From SIG307 sp045596385 (GTDB lineage: Bacteria > Bacillota > Clostridia > Lachnospirales > Lachnospiraceae): a DNA stretch of 59,025 bases. Every line of letters starts with the position of its first letter. Position 1 is the first letter of the stretch. Below the pieces are notes generated by a model. It was not told the origin of the DNA and ran no database searches. It saw nothing but the letters and a program-made list of their open reading frames with translations. The translations under genes were made by a program, and so were the position numbers. Below are positions 1 to 8,866 of the stretch, one piece after another. Location of the stretch: NCBI GenBank assembly GCA_045596385.1, contig JAZOCC010000033.1:1-59025 (forward strand), read 5' to 3'.

Positions 1-12
1 CAAGTTTGACAT
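1..12 (-). CDS. Start of a divergent gene cut by the left edge
   Basis: An ATG on the minus strand (positions 12-10) begins a reading frame (Met-Ser-Asn-Leu) that runs off the window. An AGGAGG ribosome site (17-22 on the complement) lies four bases upstream, slightly close. Only four codons are visible, so the product cannot be named. If real, it is divergent from the methionine importer operon. Confidence 0.4.
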
Positions 13-167
13 AATGCCTCCTATCTCCGCTGTCCAATCATTAACACCATCATATCATATGTGTGAAAGAGTTAATTCCACTTATGTAAGACTAAATTCC
101 ACATCTGGGGGCAAGAATGGAATTTAACTTTTCATTTTGCGCGCAGTTAAGAAAAAAGTAAAACCAT

Positions 168-196
168 TTGACAAATCAATTAAATCGTGCTATAAT
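168..196 (+). promoter_or_regulatory. Promoter of the metQNI T-box operon
   Basis: A consensus vegetative promoter: TTGACA at 168-173, a 17-base spacer and TATAAT at 191-196. Transcription would start near 203, just before the T-box leader. Upstream, TTAATTCCAC (71-80) and TAAATTCCAC (91-100) repeat directly, and an inverted copy ATGGAATTTA follows near 117. These may be sites for a regulator acting between the two divergent genes, but that is inference. Confidence 0.8.
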
Positions 197-204
197 CGGC
201 ACAA

Positions 205-480
205 ATAGCAAAAGGCATTGAAGGAAAGAGTAGGTAACGAAGGGCTTTACAGAGAATTCTGCGGATGCTGAGAGCAGAAGAGTGAATACTTACCGAACAT
301 GGTTCCGGAGCTTCGCACCGAGGAGATGTTTCTTAGGCTGCGACGGGTACGCCCGTTATCGTGTGCGACTGTAAACCGCAAGGGAGCAGTCAGTGAGGTG
401 TGTTTCGCGAGGAATACATGAATTAAAGTGGTACCACGGATTATAACCCGTCTTTAAGTCTAACTTAGAGGCGGGTTTTT
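205..480 (+). ncRNA. T-box leader (probably tRNA-Met responsive) with terminator
   Basis: A T-box riboswitch senses uncharged tRNA and switches between terminator and antiterminator. The diagnostic T-box sequence AAAGTGGTACCACGG is at 425-439, followed by a terminator (AACCCG at 445-450 pairing with CGGGTT at 472-477, then T residues). The upstream part shows Stem I features: a GAGTAGGTA strand pairing with TACTTACC, with purine-rich loop segments. An ATG triplet at 299-301, in the region expected for the specifier loop, fits a methionine specifier. That assignment is inferred mainly from the metQNI genes downstream. Confidence 0.88.
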
Positions 481-501
481 ATGTTGAAAGGAGACAAAAC
501 T

Positions 502-1356
502 ATGAAGAAAAAACTCACAGCACTTTTAGCAGTAGCAGTTTTGGCAATCGCAACCTTAACGGGTTGCGGCAAGGACAAGGGAATCACCATTGCGGTTCCG
601 AACGACACTACCAATGAGGCAAGAGCATTGCTTCTTTTGGAGGAACTTGGGTATATTACTTTACAGGAGGGTGCGGGTATTACCGCGACCGTAAGAGACA
701 TTGCTGAGAATCCGTACAATATTACCTTTAATGAAGTAGAAGCGGCACAGCTTCCGAATGTATTGCAGGATGTGGATTATGCGGTAATCAATTCCAATTA
801 CGCGATTTCCGCAGATATTAATCCGGTAGAGGATTCTCTTGCCATTGAGGGTGCATTTTCCGCTTACAGCAACATTCTTGCGGTAAAGGAAGGGAATGAG
901 TCCACGGATAAGATTAAAGCTCTTGTAGCGGCATTAGAGAGCCAGGCGGTAGCTGATTATATCGGCAAGACCTACGCAGGTGCGGTTGTCAGTGTTGTGG
1001 CAGAGCCGGGGGATGGTTATGATGCTTCCGTAGATTATGCGGCTTTGGCAGGGTCGAAGATTTCCGTTGCGGCTTCTCCGACTCCGCATGCGGAGATTTT
1101 ACAGATTGCCAAGGATATTCTTGCAGCCAAGGATATTACCCTTGAGATTATTGAGTATACCGATTATGTGCAGCCGAATAACGTGGTTGAAAGCGGTGAG
1201 GTAGATGCTAACTATTTCCAACATACCCCGTATCTGGATGATTTCAACGCACAGAACGGCACGCATATCGTATCCGCGGTTTCTGTTCATGTAGAGCCGA
1301 TGGGTATTTACGGCGGTAAGCAGACGTCTCTTGATGCTATCAAGAATCAGGAGTAA
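502..1356 (+). CDS. metQ: MetQ methionine-binding lipoprotein, circularly permuted
   Basis: Substrate-binding lipoprotein of the methionine ABC importer, 284 residues. It has a lipoprotein signal with lipobox LTGC and lipidated Cys22. The start at 502 has AAAGGAG at 487-493; an in-frame ATG at 481 lies in the terminator tail and is rejected. All the usual MetQ motifs are present but in swapped order. Residues 27-163 match the normally C-terminal lobe (VPND motif at 32-35, NEARALLLL, ENP, EAAQLP, AVINSNYA). Residues 185-284 match the normally N-terminal lobe (PTPHAEIL, TDYVQPN at 220-226, DANYFQH, VEPMGIY). A roughly 20-residue linker (164-184) joins the ancestral C- and N-termini. The break is at the lobe junction, so a folded two-lobe protein is plausible. 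metN and metI follow directly. Confidence 0.93.
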   Translation: MKKKLTALLAVAVLAIATLTGCGKDKGITIAVPNDTTNEARALLLLEELGYITLQEGAGITATVRDIAENPYNITFNEVEAAQLPNVLQDVDYAVINSNYAISADINPVEDSLAIEGAFSAYSNILAVKEGNESTDKIKALVAALESQAVADYIGKTYAGAVVSVVAEPGDGYDASVDYAALAGSKISVAASPTPHAEILQIAKDILAAKDITLEIIEYTDYVQPNNVVESGEVDANYFQHTPYLDDFNAQNGTHIVSAVSVHVEPMGIYGGKQTSLDAIKNQE

Positions 1357-1426
1357 GAGGTTATCGGAGTGATTATCGGCAGAAAGGAAGTCCCGGGCAG
1401 TCCGGCCCGGCGGCGGAGGTGAAGTC

Positions 1427-2440
1427 ATGATTGAGATTAAGAATTTGTCCAAAACCTTCCGGACAGCAGCCGGAACGGTAGAGGCGCTAAAGAATATTTC
1501 CCTGACCGTGAACGACGGTGATATTTACGGCATTATTGGTATGAGCGGTGCGGGAAAAAGTACACTGGTGCGTTGTATCAATATGTTGGAGCGGCCGACG
1601 GAAGGGTCCGTCCTGATGGACGGGCAGGATTTGGGTGCGTTGACCCAGAAGGAGCTTCGTAAGGTGCGTCGGGATGTGACTATGATTTTCCAAGGGTTTA
1701 ATTTGCTCATGCAAAAGACCTGTCTAAAGAATATCTGCTTTCCGTTGGAATTGGCCGGCGTGAAGAAAGAGGATGCAAAAAAGCGTGCCATGGAGCTCTT
1801 AGAAATCGTCGGTCTTCCGGACAAGGCGGAAAACTATCCGGCTCAGCTATCCGGTGGACAGCAGCAGCGAATTGCCATCGCAAGAGCCCTGGCCACCCAG
1901 CCGAAGGTGCTGCTTTGTGACGAAGCCACCAGTGCGCTGGACCCGAAGACAACGCATGATATTCTGGAACTCCTTAAGGATATTAACGAGCGTCTCGGCA
2001 TTACGATTATTATTATTACCCATCAGATGAGTGTGGTGGAGGAAATTTGTAACCGTGTGGCGATTTTGGACGGCGGCGTTGTAGCGGAAGAAGGCGAGGT
2101 TTCCGCAGTATTTGCGGACCCGCAGTCCGATGCGGCAAAGCGTTTGGTATTCCCGGACGGGGAGGAAGAAGTGGTTCCGGTGCATCCGGGAGAGAGAGTT
2201 CTTCGCGTTGTATTTAACGGAGCGATGGCAGCGGGAGCACCGCTGATTACCCAGATGGCCATCGACGAAAAGATTGCGGCCAATATTTTGTACGCATCCA
2301 CCAAATGTCTGGGAGACAAGGTGTACGGCAACATGCTGCTGGGGCTTCCGGAGGAGGAAGAAACGGTGCAGCGTGCCATCAAGTATCTGACCAAGGGTGG
2401 TAATGTACTGGTAACGGAGGTGAAGGAAAATGTTCAATAA
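1427..2440 (+). CDS. metN: Methionine ABC importer ATP-binding protein MetN
   Basis: Cytoplasmic ATPase of the methionine importer, 337 residues, the normal length. It shows Walker A (GMSGAGKST), the Q-loop region, the signature LSGGQQQR, Walker B (LLCDEATSALD) and the switch histidine in THQ. The C-terminal ~80 residues form a NIL (ACT-like) domain, which in this family binds methionine and allosterically inhibits transport. The start is supported by GGAGGT seven bases upstream. The gene overlaps metI by 11 bases, indicating translational coupling. Regulation is shared with metQ through the T-box leader. Confidence 0.97.
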   Translation: MIEIKNLSKTFRTAAGTVEALKNISLTVNDGDIYGIIGMSGAGKSTLVRCINMLERPTEGSVLMDGQDLGALTQKELRKVRRDVTMIFQGFNLLMQKTCLKNICFPLELAGVKKEDAKKRAMELLEIVGLPDKAENYPAQLSGGQQQRIAIARALATQPKVLLCDEATSALDPKTTHDILELLKDINERLGITIIIITHQMSVVEEICNRVAILDGGVVAEEGEVSAVFADPQSDAAKRLVFPDGEEEVVPVHPGERVLRVVFNGAMAAGAPLITQMAIDEKIAANILYASTKCLGDKVYGNMLLGLPEEEETVQRAIKYLTKGGNVLVTEVKENVQ

Positions 2441-3134
2441 AATGTTTTCACCGGAGAATGTGGCAGAGGCATTGACGATATTAAAGGAAGAGGTACCCTT
2501 TGCCTTGTGGGAAACCACCTATGCAACGCTTTTAGCCACAGCATTTGCGATTCTTCTGGGCTTGCCTTTCGGTATTTTGCTTGTTGTGGGAGAGAAAGAT
2601 GGCGTGCTACCGCTTCCGAAGGGTGTCATGTATGTATTGAATGTGGTGATTAATTTATTGCGTTCGGTTCCGTTTTTGCTCTTGATGATTCTGGCATTCC
2701 CATTGACCAGAGTGATTTTGGGTACGACGGTAGGAACGGCGGCTTCCATCGTACCTCTTGTGATTGCGGCGTTTCCGTTTGTGGCGCGACTGGTGGAAAG
2801 CAGTCTCCGTGAAATTAATCCGAACATTATTGAGATGGCACAGAGTATGGGGGCTTCTCCGATGCAGATTATTGTAAAGGTCATGTTGCCGGAGAGTATT
2901 CCGTCTCTGATTTCCAATTTTACCATTGCCATTACCACCATCCTAAGTTACACTGCTATGAGTGGTACAATCGGCGGTGGGGGTCTGGGTAAAATTGCCA
3001 TCAACTACGGATATCACCGTTACAAGTATCTTGTCATGTTGATTGCCGTTATTATTCTCATTGTGCTGGTGCAGGTGTTCCAGAGCGTGGGAACGAAGCT
3101 GGCGGTGAAGCTGGACAGACGGGGGAAGCATTAG
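2430..3134 (+). CDS. metI: Methionine ABC importer permease MetI
   Basis: Membrane subunit of the methionine importer, 234 residues with about five to six predicted transmembrane segments. The EAA coupling loop is visible as EMAQSMGASPMQIIVKVMLPES, which contacts MetN. The conserved SGTIGGGGLG segment follows. It starts inside the end of metN with a GGAGGT ribosome site just upstream, so translation is coupled. It is the last gene of the T-box operon before metG. Confidence 0.97.
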   Translation: MFNKMFSPENVAEALTILKEEVPFALWETTYATLLATAFAILLGLPFGILLVVGEKDGVLPLPKGVMYVLNVVINLLRSVPFLLLMILAFPLTRVILGTTVGTAASIVPLVIAAFPFVARLVESSLREINPNIIEMAQSMGASPMQIIVKVMLPESIPSLISNFTIAITTILSYTAMSGTIGGGGLGKIAINYGYHRYKYLVMLIAVIILIVLVQVFQSVGTKLAVKLDRRGKH

Positions 3135-3143
3135 GCAGGGGAC

Positions 3144-3183
3144 GGACCGGCTGGTTTTGACTCTCTTCAATGGGTGCCGGTCC
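3144..3183 (+). terminator. GC-rich hairpin after metI
   Basis: GGACCGGC (3144-3151) pairs with GCCGGTCC (3176-3183). No T-run follows, so it may be an mRNA-stabilising hairpin or a weak terminator rather than a canonical intrinsic terminator. Confidence 0.35.
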
Positions 3184-3250
3184 TGTGACCTTTAAAAATG
3201 ATACAGAGAAAATAGATTTACTTTAATAAAAAGGAAAGAAGGAAAAAATC

Positions 3251-5263
3251 ATGAGTAAGAAACCGTATTACATTACAACCGCAATTGCGTATACCTCCGG
3301 TAAGCCGCACATCGGCAATACCTACGAGGCAATTTTGGCAGACAGCATTGCCCGTTATAAGAGATTCCAGGGCTATGATGTATTTTTGCAGACCGGTACC
3401 GACGAGCACGGTCAGAAGATTGAGGAGAAGGCGGCAGCGGCAGGCGTAACTCCGAAGGAGTTTGTAGATAGTGTTTCCGGCGAGATTAAGCGTATCTGGG
3501 ATTTGGTGGATACCTCCTATGATAAGTTTATCCGAACCACCGATGCGGACCACGAAGCGCAGGTAAAGAAGATTTTTAAGAAGATGGTGGACAAGGGCGA
3601 CATTTACAAGGGCGCTTACGAGGGAATGTATTGTACCCCGTGTGAGTCCTTCTGGACCGATTCCCAGCTGGTGGACGGCAAGTGTCCGGACTGCGGACGT
3701 GCGGTACAGCCGGCCAAGGAAGAGGCATATTTCTTCAAGATGAGTAAGTATGCGGATCGCCTTATCGAGCACATCAACACGCATCCGGAGTTCATTCAGC
3801 CGGTGAGCCGTAAAAATGAGATGATGAATAATTTCCTGCTTCCGGGCTTACAAGATCTTTGCGTATCCCGTACTTCCTTTAAGTGGGGCATTCCGGTGGA
3901 AGAGGATCCGAAGCATGTGGTTTATGTATGGCTTGACGCATTGACCAACTACATTACCGGTATCGGTTACGATGCGGACGGCAATCCGACAGAGCAGTTC
4001 AACAAGCTGTGGCCGGCAGACTTACACTTAATCGGTAAGGATATTATCCGTTTCCATACGATTTACTGGCCGATTTTCCTCATGTCTTTAGATATTCCGC
4101 TTCCGAAGCAGATTTTCGGTCATCCGTGGCTGTTGCAGGGTGGTGACAAGATGAGTAAGTCCAAGGGCAACGTAATTTATGCGGACGATATGGCGGATTT
4201 GTTCGGTGTGGACGCGGTACGTTACTTCGTACTTCACGAAATGCCGTTTGATAACGACGGAACCATTACCTGGGAGCTCCTTGTTGAGCGTCTCAATGCG
4301 GACCTTGCAAACACCTTAGGTAACCTGGTAAACCGCACCATTTCCATGAGTAACAAGTACTTCGGCGGCGTGGTTCGTAACGGCGGCGTGGCGGAGTCGG
4401 TGGACGAGGAGTTAAAAGCTCTGGCCCTTGAGACTCCGGGTCTTGTGGAAGAGAAGATGGAGAAGCTTCGTGTAGCAGACGCCATTTCCGCAGTATTTAA
4501 TTTGTTTAAGCGTTGTAATAAATATATTGATGAGACTGCTCCGTGGGCTCTGGCAAAGGACGAGGCAAACGCAGACCGTCTGGCTACCGTACTTTACAAC
4601 CTGGTTGAGAGCATTTGCATCGGTGTGTCTCTTCTTAAGTCCTTCCTTCCGCGTACCGCAGACAAGATTTTTGCACAGTTAAACGCAAAGGAACGTACAC
4701 AGGAAGAGCTTGCGACCTACGGATTGTATGTGTCCGGTACAAAGGTAACGGAGACTCCGGAGATTCTCTTTGCCCGCCTGGATGCAAAGGAAGTCATGGA
4801 GAAGGTGGCTGTGATTCAGGAGAAGCAGCGTGCGGAAGCTGCGGCAGAGGCGGCTGCGGAAGCAAAGCGTCTCGGTCTTCCGGTGCCGGGGGAAGAAGCA
4901 AAGGAAGAGGAGTCCGTAATCGATATTGAGGCAAAGCCGGAAATCACCTACGATGATTTTGCAAAGCTGCAGTTCCAGGTGGGTGAAATTATTGCCTGTG
5001 AGGAAGTAAAGAAGTCTAAGAAGCTTCTCTGCTCCCAGGTAAAAATCGGCAGCCAGGTAAAGCAGATTGTATCCGGTATTAAGCAGCACTATTCCGCTGA
5101 GGAAATGGTGGGCAAGAAGGTGATGGTTTTAGTAAACTTAAAGCCGGCGACTCTTGCGGGAATCGTTTCCGAAGGTATGCTTCTTTGTGCCGAGGATGAG
5201 AACGGTGAACTGGCACTGATGACGCCGGAGAAGAAGATGCCGGCGGGCGCAGAAATCTGCTAG
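3251..5263 (+). CDS. metG: Methionyl-tRNA synthetase
   Basis: Charges tRNA-Met with methionine, 670 residues. Class I signatures are the HIGH-like PHIGN (16-20) and KMSKS (300-304). A zinc-binding knuckle has Cys128, Cys131, Cys145 and Cys148. The anticodon-binding helical domain follows. The C-terminal ~110 residues form an EMAP/Trbp111-type tRNA-binding domain (from about FAKLQFQVGEI), which usually supports dimerisation and tRNA binding. A purine-rich AAGGAAAGAAGG precedes the start. Its position after metQNI groups methionine uptake with use, though no second T-box is seen in the 116-base gap. Confidence 0.98.
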   Translation: MSKKPYYITTAIAYTSGKPHIGNTYEAILADSIARYKRFQGYDVFLQTGTDEHGQKIEEKAAAAGVTPKEFVDSVSGEIKRIWDLVDTSYDKFIRTTDADHEAQVKKIFKKMVDKGDIYKGAYEGMYCTPCESFWTDSQLVDGKCPDCGRAVQPAKEEAYFFKMSKYADRLIEHINTHPEFIQPVSRKNEMMNNFLLPGLQDLCVSRTSFKWGIPVEEDPKHVVYVWLDALTNYITGIGYDADGNPTEQFNKLWPADLHLIGKDIIRFHTIYWPIFLMSLDIPLPKQIFGHPWLLQGGDKMSKSKGNVIYADDMADLFGVDAVRYFVLHEMPFDNDGTITWELLVERLNADLANTLGNLVNRTISMSNKYFGGVVRNGGVAESVDEELKALALETPGLVEEKMEKLRVADAISAVFNLFKRCNKYIDETAPWALAKDEANADRLATVLYNLVESICIGVSLLKSFLPRTADKIFAQLNAKERTQEELATYGLYVSGTKVTETPEILFARLDAKEVMEKVAVIQEKQRAEAAAEAAAEAKRLGLPVPGEEAKEEESVIDIEAKPEITYDDFAKLQFQVGEIIACEEVKKSKKLLCSQVKIGSQVKQIVSGIKQHYSAEEMVGKKVMVLVNLKPATLAGIVSEGMLLCAEDENGELALMTPEKKMPAGAEIC

Positions 5264-5271
5264 CAAAGGGA

Positions 5272-5568
5272 CGCCTCTACCCCCGGTTGGGTTCCTACGA
5301 GAAAACCTTCCTTCCGAGGAATGGTTTTCTCTCGTCTTCCGGGTATAAGGAGTTCTAATTCCTCCGGGTATATTCGCTAGAATAGGCTTGCTACCGTTCC
5401 TTATGCGCCGTCCGTGGCGCATGCGTCACTTGTCCGAACGTCCTGTTCGGACATAGCAGTAAGCTTTCGGAGTAATAAGAACTGCCTAATACCCTGCATA
5501 AAGTTCGAAAACCATTCCTCGGAAGGAAGGTTTTCGGCGAAGCATCCAAACGGGTTAGAGGCTGTTTT
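5272..5568. repeat. Long imperfect intergenic palindrome (element A)
   Basis: This fills the 426-base gap after metG. Two arms (about 5275-5390 and 5450-5566) are inverted copies of each other at roughly 70-75% identity. The core (5299-5327 against 5507-5535) matches perfectly over about 29 bases. The centre carries two further hairpins: ATGCGCC/GGCGCAT (5403-5422) and TGTCCGAAC/GTTCGGACA (5431-5453). Transcribed in either direction it would fold into one long branched hairpin. No conserved reading frame is present. It resembles a MITE-like element or a structured RNA. Confidence 0.7.
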
Positions 5569-5689
5569 TGAAAAGGGTACCTTCTGGGGCCGACTTTCTG
5601 CGGGTTGAAGAAGGGTTACGAGGATATGGAGTGTTGCAATGTTGACACTAAAAGGAAGTATAGTAAATAAATGATTAGGGGGAAGTTGT

Positions 5690-6772
5690 ATGCCACCGGG
5701 AAGAAGAAGTTCAAGTTCAAGCAGTTCGCGCAGCAGAAGCAGCTCGTCGCGTAGTCGGAGCAGTTCATCGAGCAGACGAAGGAGCAGTTCGTCTCATAGT
5801 AGCTCCTATAGGCGTTCTTACAGTAGCAGTAGGAGTACATCGACGGTTTCTTACGGAAGGGTCCGGAGGAATCAGCCTACAGGGATTCCGTCGCATTTGA
5901 GACAGAAGTCTGTGCTGATGCGTTGTAAGAATCACGATTATATGTATTACAATGAGGCCTGGACGGATGAGAAGACGGGTGTTTCTTATCGGAAGGGTTA
6001 TTACGATGAGAACGGAACTTATTACGATGCGGACAGTATCGTTTTTAAGAAGCCGGATGGGTCTTACGAGGCGCATTATGTGTGCGAGTATTGCGGTACG
6101 GAACTGGAGGCTAATTGGAAGGAAGGGTTCTATCCGACTTGTCAAAATTGCGGTGCGGAAATGAACAAGACGCCGGTGTATATCGATGAAATTATCAATA
6201 TCGGTACCCGGGAAGCTTCCTACACCTCCTACAGTTACAGTGACCCGGAAGAAAGGGCAAAGAAAAGTATTCGAAAGAGTTTGCTCATTAACTTTGCCTG
6301 GCCGATTGTTTTGGCCATTGCCGTGTTGGCCATGATGTCAAAAATCGGTAACATGTCTTCCTCGGATTTCGAACGTGTTATTTACACGGAGAGCGCCCCG
6401 GTAGAGGAGTATGTACCGGTGGAAGAGACGGAAACCAATCTGGAAATTTACGGAACCGACATTTATCTGGATGAGATTTCGCCGGATATTTACCGCATTT
6501 GTGACGAGGACGAGGACTACGAGAAGCATATTACCTGGGATTACGGTGCCCGGTCCTATTATGATTATGACAGCGACTGTTATTTATGGTACAATACGGA
6601 TGTCAGCCCGAATTTGTGGCAATACTGGTACGATGATATTGCCGGAGATAATTACTACGGCTGGATGGAGTGCGAAGGAGAGGACTGGTACATCGAAGTG
6701 TCCGATACGGATTGGGAGCTGTACGAAGGAGATACGGACGGACTTTGGCACATAGAGAATTCCTTTGACTAA
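5690..6772 (+). CDS. RS-rich zinc-ribbon single-pass membrane protein, unknown function
   Basis: 360 residues, not assigned to a named family. Residues 3-52 are almost entirely Ser and Arg, like an RS domain. A conserved-looking middle (about 70-165) includes two CxxCG knuckles (CEYCG and CQNCG about 20 residues apart), which should bind one zinc. A hydrophobic segment near residues 198-217 predicts one membrane span. The C-terminal ~140 residues are very rich in Asp, Glu, Tyr and Trp. The positive N-terminus predicts the zinc ribbon inside and the acidic tail outside. AGGGGGAAG lies just upstream of the start. It follows palindrome A and appears to be a single transcription unit. Confidence 0.75.
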   Translation: MPPGRRSSSSSSSRSRSSSSRSRSSSSSRRRSSSSHSSSYRRSYSSSRSTSTVSYGRVRRNQPTGIPSHLRQKSVLMRCKNHDYMYYNEAWTDEKTGVSYRKGYYDENGTYYDADSIVFKKPDGSYEAHYVCEYCGTELEANWKEGFYPTCQNCGAEMNKTPVYIDEIINIGTREASYTSYSYSDPEERAKKSIRKSLLINFAWPIVLAIAVLAMMSKIGNMSSSDFERVIYTESAPVEEYVPVEETETNLEIYGTDIYLDEISPDIYRICDEDEDYEKHITWDYGARSYYDYDSDCYLWYNTDVSPNLWQYWYDDIAGDNYYGWMECEGEDWYIEVSDTDWELYEGDTDGLWHIENSFD

Positions 6773-6864
6773 AACAAAATGAAAGAGTTTGTTTAAGAAG
6801 ATTTAAGAAGTCGGCAAGAATAGGTTAATGTTTCTGTGTTAGAGTGGTATTAAGGATGTTATAA

Positions 6865-7902
6865 GTGACCTTGATGGGACGAGCGTACCTGAAGAGGGAG
6901 CTTGGCTTGCCGATACCGGTTTACACAGGAGGATTAACGGATGAGTTTGAGAGATTATTTTCATGGCACAGGAAGTCTGATTTGGACAGGCTTACGCGTT
7001 GTTTGGCGAAGGAGAAGTTATCGGTGGGTGAGCGTGTGAAGCGTTTGGAAAGGAGCAAAGGGATGCAGGTGTTTCTATGGATTACTTTGGTGGTTCTGCT
7101 GTTGTATGCCGTATTTTCTTTGTTGTATTCCACGGTGGTGGTGTATGCATCCGGTACGGGGACCTCTTTTTTGTGGTTTTGGCCGGTTACTTGTGTCATT
7201 GCATTGGTGGCGGTGGTGTTGCTGTTTCTGGTTTTGACGGGGCGGCTCCCACGGCTTAAGACTGCGGCTATGTGTTTGTGCGGACTGTTCTGGCTGTTTA
7301 CGGTGGTTTTTCTTTCCGTGGAAGCGGTGGTGTTTTCCGCAGGCCGGAAGGCACCGGCAGAGGATGGCGAGTATGTGATTATTCTCGGGGCGCAGGTTCG
7401 AGGAGAAACACCGACACTGGTCCTCGGTGCCAGAATCCGGGCGGCAGCGGATTATTTAAATGAACATCCGCAAGCGATTGCGGTGGCATCCGGAGGCAAG
7501 GGCGGTGGCGAAAATATCAGCGAAGCCGAAGCGATTCGCCGGGGACTCATTCGTCTCGGCATTGACCGGGAGAGGATTTTACTGGAGGACCGGTCTACCA
7601 GTACGGCGGAGAATCTAAGGTTTTCCGCAGAAGTGATACAGCGGTATGAGCAAGAGAAAGCGGGGACGGAAGAGGAGATACCGCTATGCGGAACCTTTAT
7701 GGATCCAATTCGCTTTGTGCCGAAAAGTGTAATACTGGTCACCAACGACTTTCATGTATTCCGGGCGGTGAAGCTGGCGAAAAATTTGGGCTATATGGAC
7801 GTGTCCGGCCTTGGTGCTACGGAATTTTTTGCGGTCACCATTCAGTATTATGTGCGGGAGTTTTTTGCAATCGGGTTAGAGATTTTACGCGGGAATTTTT
7901 AA
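6865..7902 (+). CDS. DUF218 (SanA/YdcF-like) membrane protein
   Basis: 345 residues. A cytoplasmic N-terminal stretch (~65 residues) precedes three hydrophobic segments (about 68-90, 95-120 and 128-150), then a DUF218 domain. Family motifs are visible: VILGAQVRGETPTLVLGAR, VASGGKGGGENISEAEA, LEDRSTSTAENLRFS and TNDFHVFRA. Proteins of this family are linked to envelope functions and vancomycin tolerance, but the reaction is not settled. The GTG start at 6865 has AAGGA at 6852-6856; an ATG three codons later (6874) is the alternative. tatD follows after 64 bases. Confidence 0.85.
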   Translation: MTLMGRAYLKRELGLPIPVYTGGLTDEFERLFSWHRKSDLDRLTRCLAKEKLSVGERVKRLERSKGMQVFLWITLVVLLLYAVFSLLYSTVVVYASGTGTSFLWFWPVTCVIALVAVVLLFLVLTGRLPRLKTAAMCLCGLFWLFTVVFLSVEAVVFSAGRKAPAEDGEYVIILGAQVRGETPTLVLGARIRAAADYLNEHPQAIAVASGGKGGGENISEAEAIRRGLIRLGIDRERILLEDRSTSTAENLRFSAEVIQRYEQEKAGTEEEIPLCGTFMDPIRFVPKSVILVTNDFHVFRAVKLAKNLGYMDVSGLGATEFFAVTIQYYVREFFAIGLEILRGNF

Positions 7903-7966
7903 GGAAAAGCAAGGTTGTGTCAGATTCCGGAAAGGGAGGACGCAACGGTAGAAACAGAGGTAGAGT

Positions 7967-8743
7967 ATGATTTTTGATACCCATGCCCATTATGATGATG
8001 AGGCGTTTGACGAAGACAGAGATGTGGTGCTTTCTTCCTTGCAGGAAAAGGGAGTGGGTGCGGTAGTAAATATTTGTGCCAGCCCGGCCTCTTTAAAAAG
8101 GATTTTGGAGCTGACAGGGAAATACTCTTTCGTGTACGGCGCGGCAGGCATCCATCCGGACCATGCGGGAGAACTGACAGAAGAGATGTTTAGGGAGATT
8201 TCCCGATTGGCGGACGAGGAAAAAATTGTTGCCATCGGAGAAATCGGACTGGATTATTACTGGGATACGGCACCTCATGAGGTACAACGGCAGTGGTTTT
8301 TGCGCCAGCTGGATTTGGCTGTCGAGAAGAATCTGCCGGTGGTGATTCATTCCAGAGAAGCAACACAGGAAACGTTAGAAATTATGCGGGAGGCTTATAA
8401 ACAATCCGATGGAACGCTCCGGGGTGTTATCCACTGCTTTTCCGGTTCTGCGGAAATTGCGAAGGAGTATACCGATATGGGGTTTTATATCGGTGTCGGT
8501 GGTGTGGTGACCTTTAAGAACGGAAAGAAGTTAAAGGAAGTGGTAGAAACTATGCCTCTTGATAAGCTGGTGATTGAAACGGATTGTCCGTATCTGGCAC
8601 CGGTTCCGCACAGAGGGAAACGGAACGATTCCACACTCCTTACCCTTGTGATAGAGGAAATTGCGAATCTGCGGGGGATGACTACAGAGGAAGTGGAACG
8701 GTTGACAGAGGAGAATGCACGAAGATTATACAAGCTTCCGTAG
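7967..8743 (+). CDS. tatD: TatD family metal-dependent DNase
   Basis: 258 residues, normal length for this TIM-barrel hydrolase. Metal ligands are visible: the DTHAHYD start motif, the GEIGLDYYWD motif, the IHSREA histidine, the IHCFSG histidine and the ETDCPYLAP aspartate. TatD proteins are 3'-5' exonucleases on DNA and RNA. It lies upstream of ksgA as in many Firmicutes, but rnmV (ribonuclease M5), often between them, is missing here: only 123 non-coding bases separate the two genes. Confidence 0.95.
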   Translation: MIFDTHAHYDDEAFDEDRDVVLSSLQEKGVGAVVNICASPASLKRILELTGKYSFVYGAAGIHPDHAGELTEEMFREISRLADEEKIVAIGEIGLDYYWDTAPHEVQRQWFLRQLDLAVEKNLPVVIHSREATQETLEIMREAYKQSDGTLRGVIHCFSGSAEIAKEYTDMGFYIGVGGVVTFKNGKKLKEVVETMPLDKLVIETDCPYLAPVPHRGKRNDSTLLTLVIEEIANLRGMTTEEVERLTEENARRLYKLP

Positions 8744-8866
8744 GTATACAGGGCATTTGCCGCAGAAAGCGATGTATCGCAGGAACCGGATTCCATGCGT
8801 ACGGTTTTCGTACTTCGGATGGCAGAAAAGGTGGAAACAGTCCCGGAAACGGGGGAAAGGACACAT

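Noticed and set aside
1847..2518. 223-residue minus-strand frame across metN
   Set aside because: Shadow of metN, which has all ABC motifs; the opposite frame shows no family or ribosome site.
5414..5608. 64-residue frame within palindrome A
   Set aside because: It runs through an inverted repeat and hairpins, with no ribosome site and no recognisable protein.
8744..8866. Possible missing rnmV between tatD and ksgA
   Set aside because: Only 123 non-coding bases remain, with no fragment resembling a Toprim domain; treated as absence, not a pseudogene.
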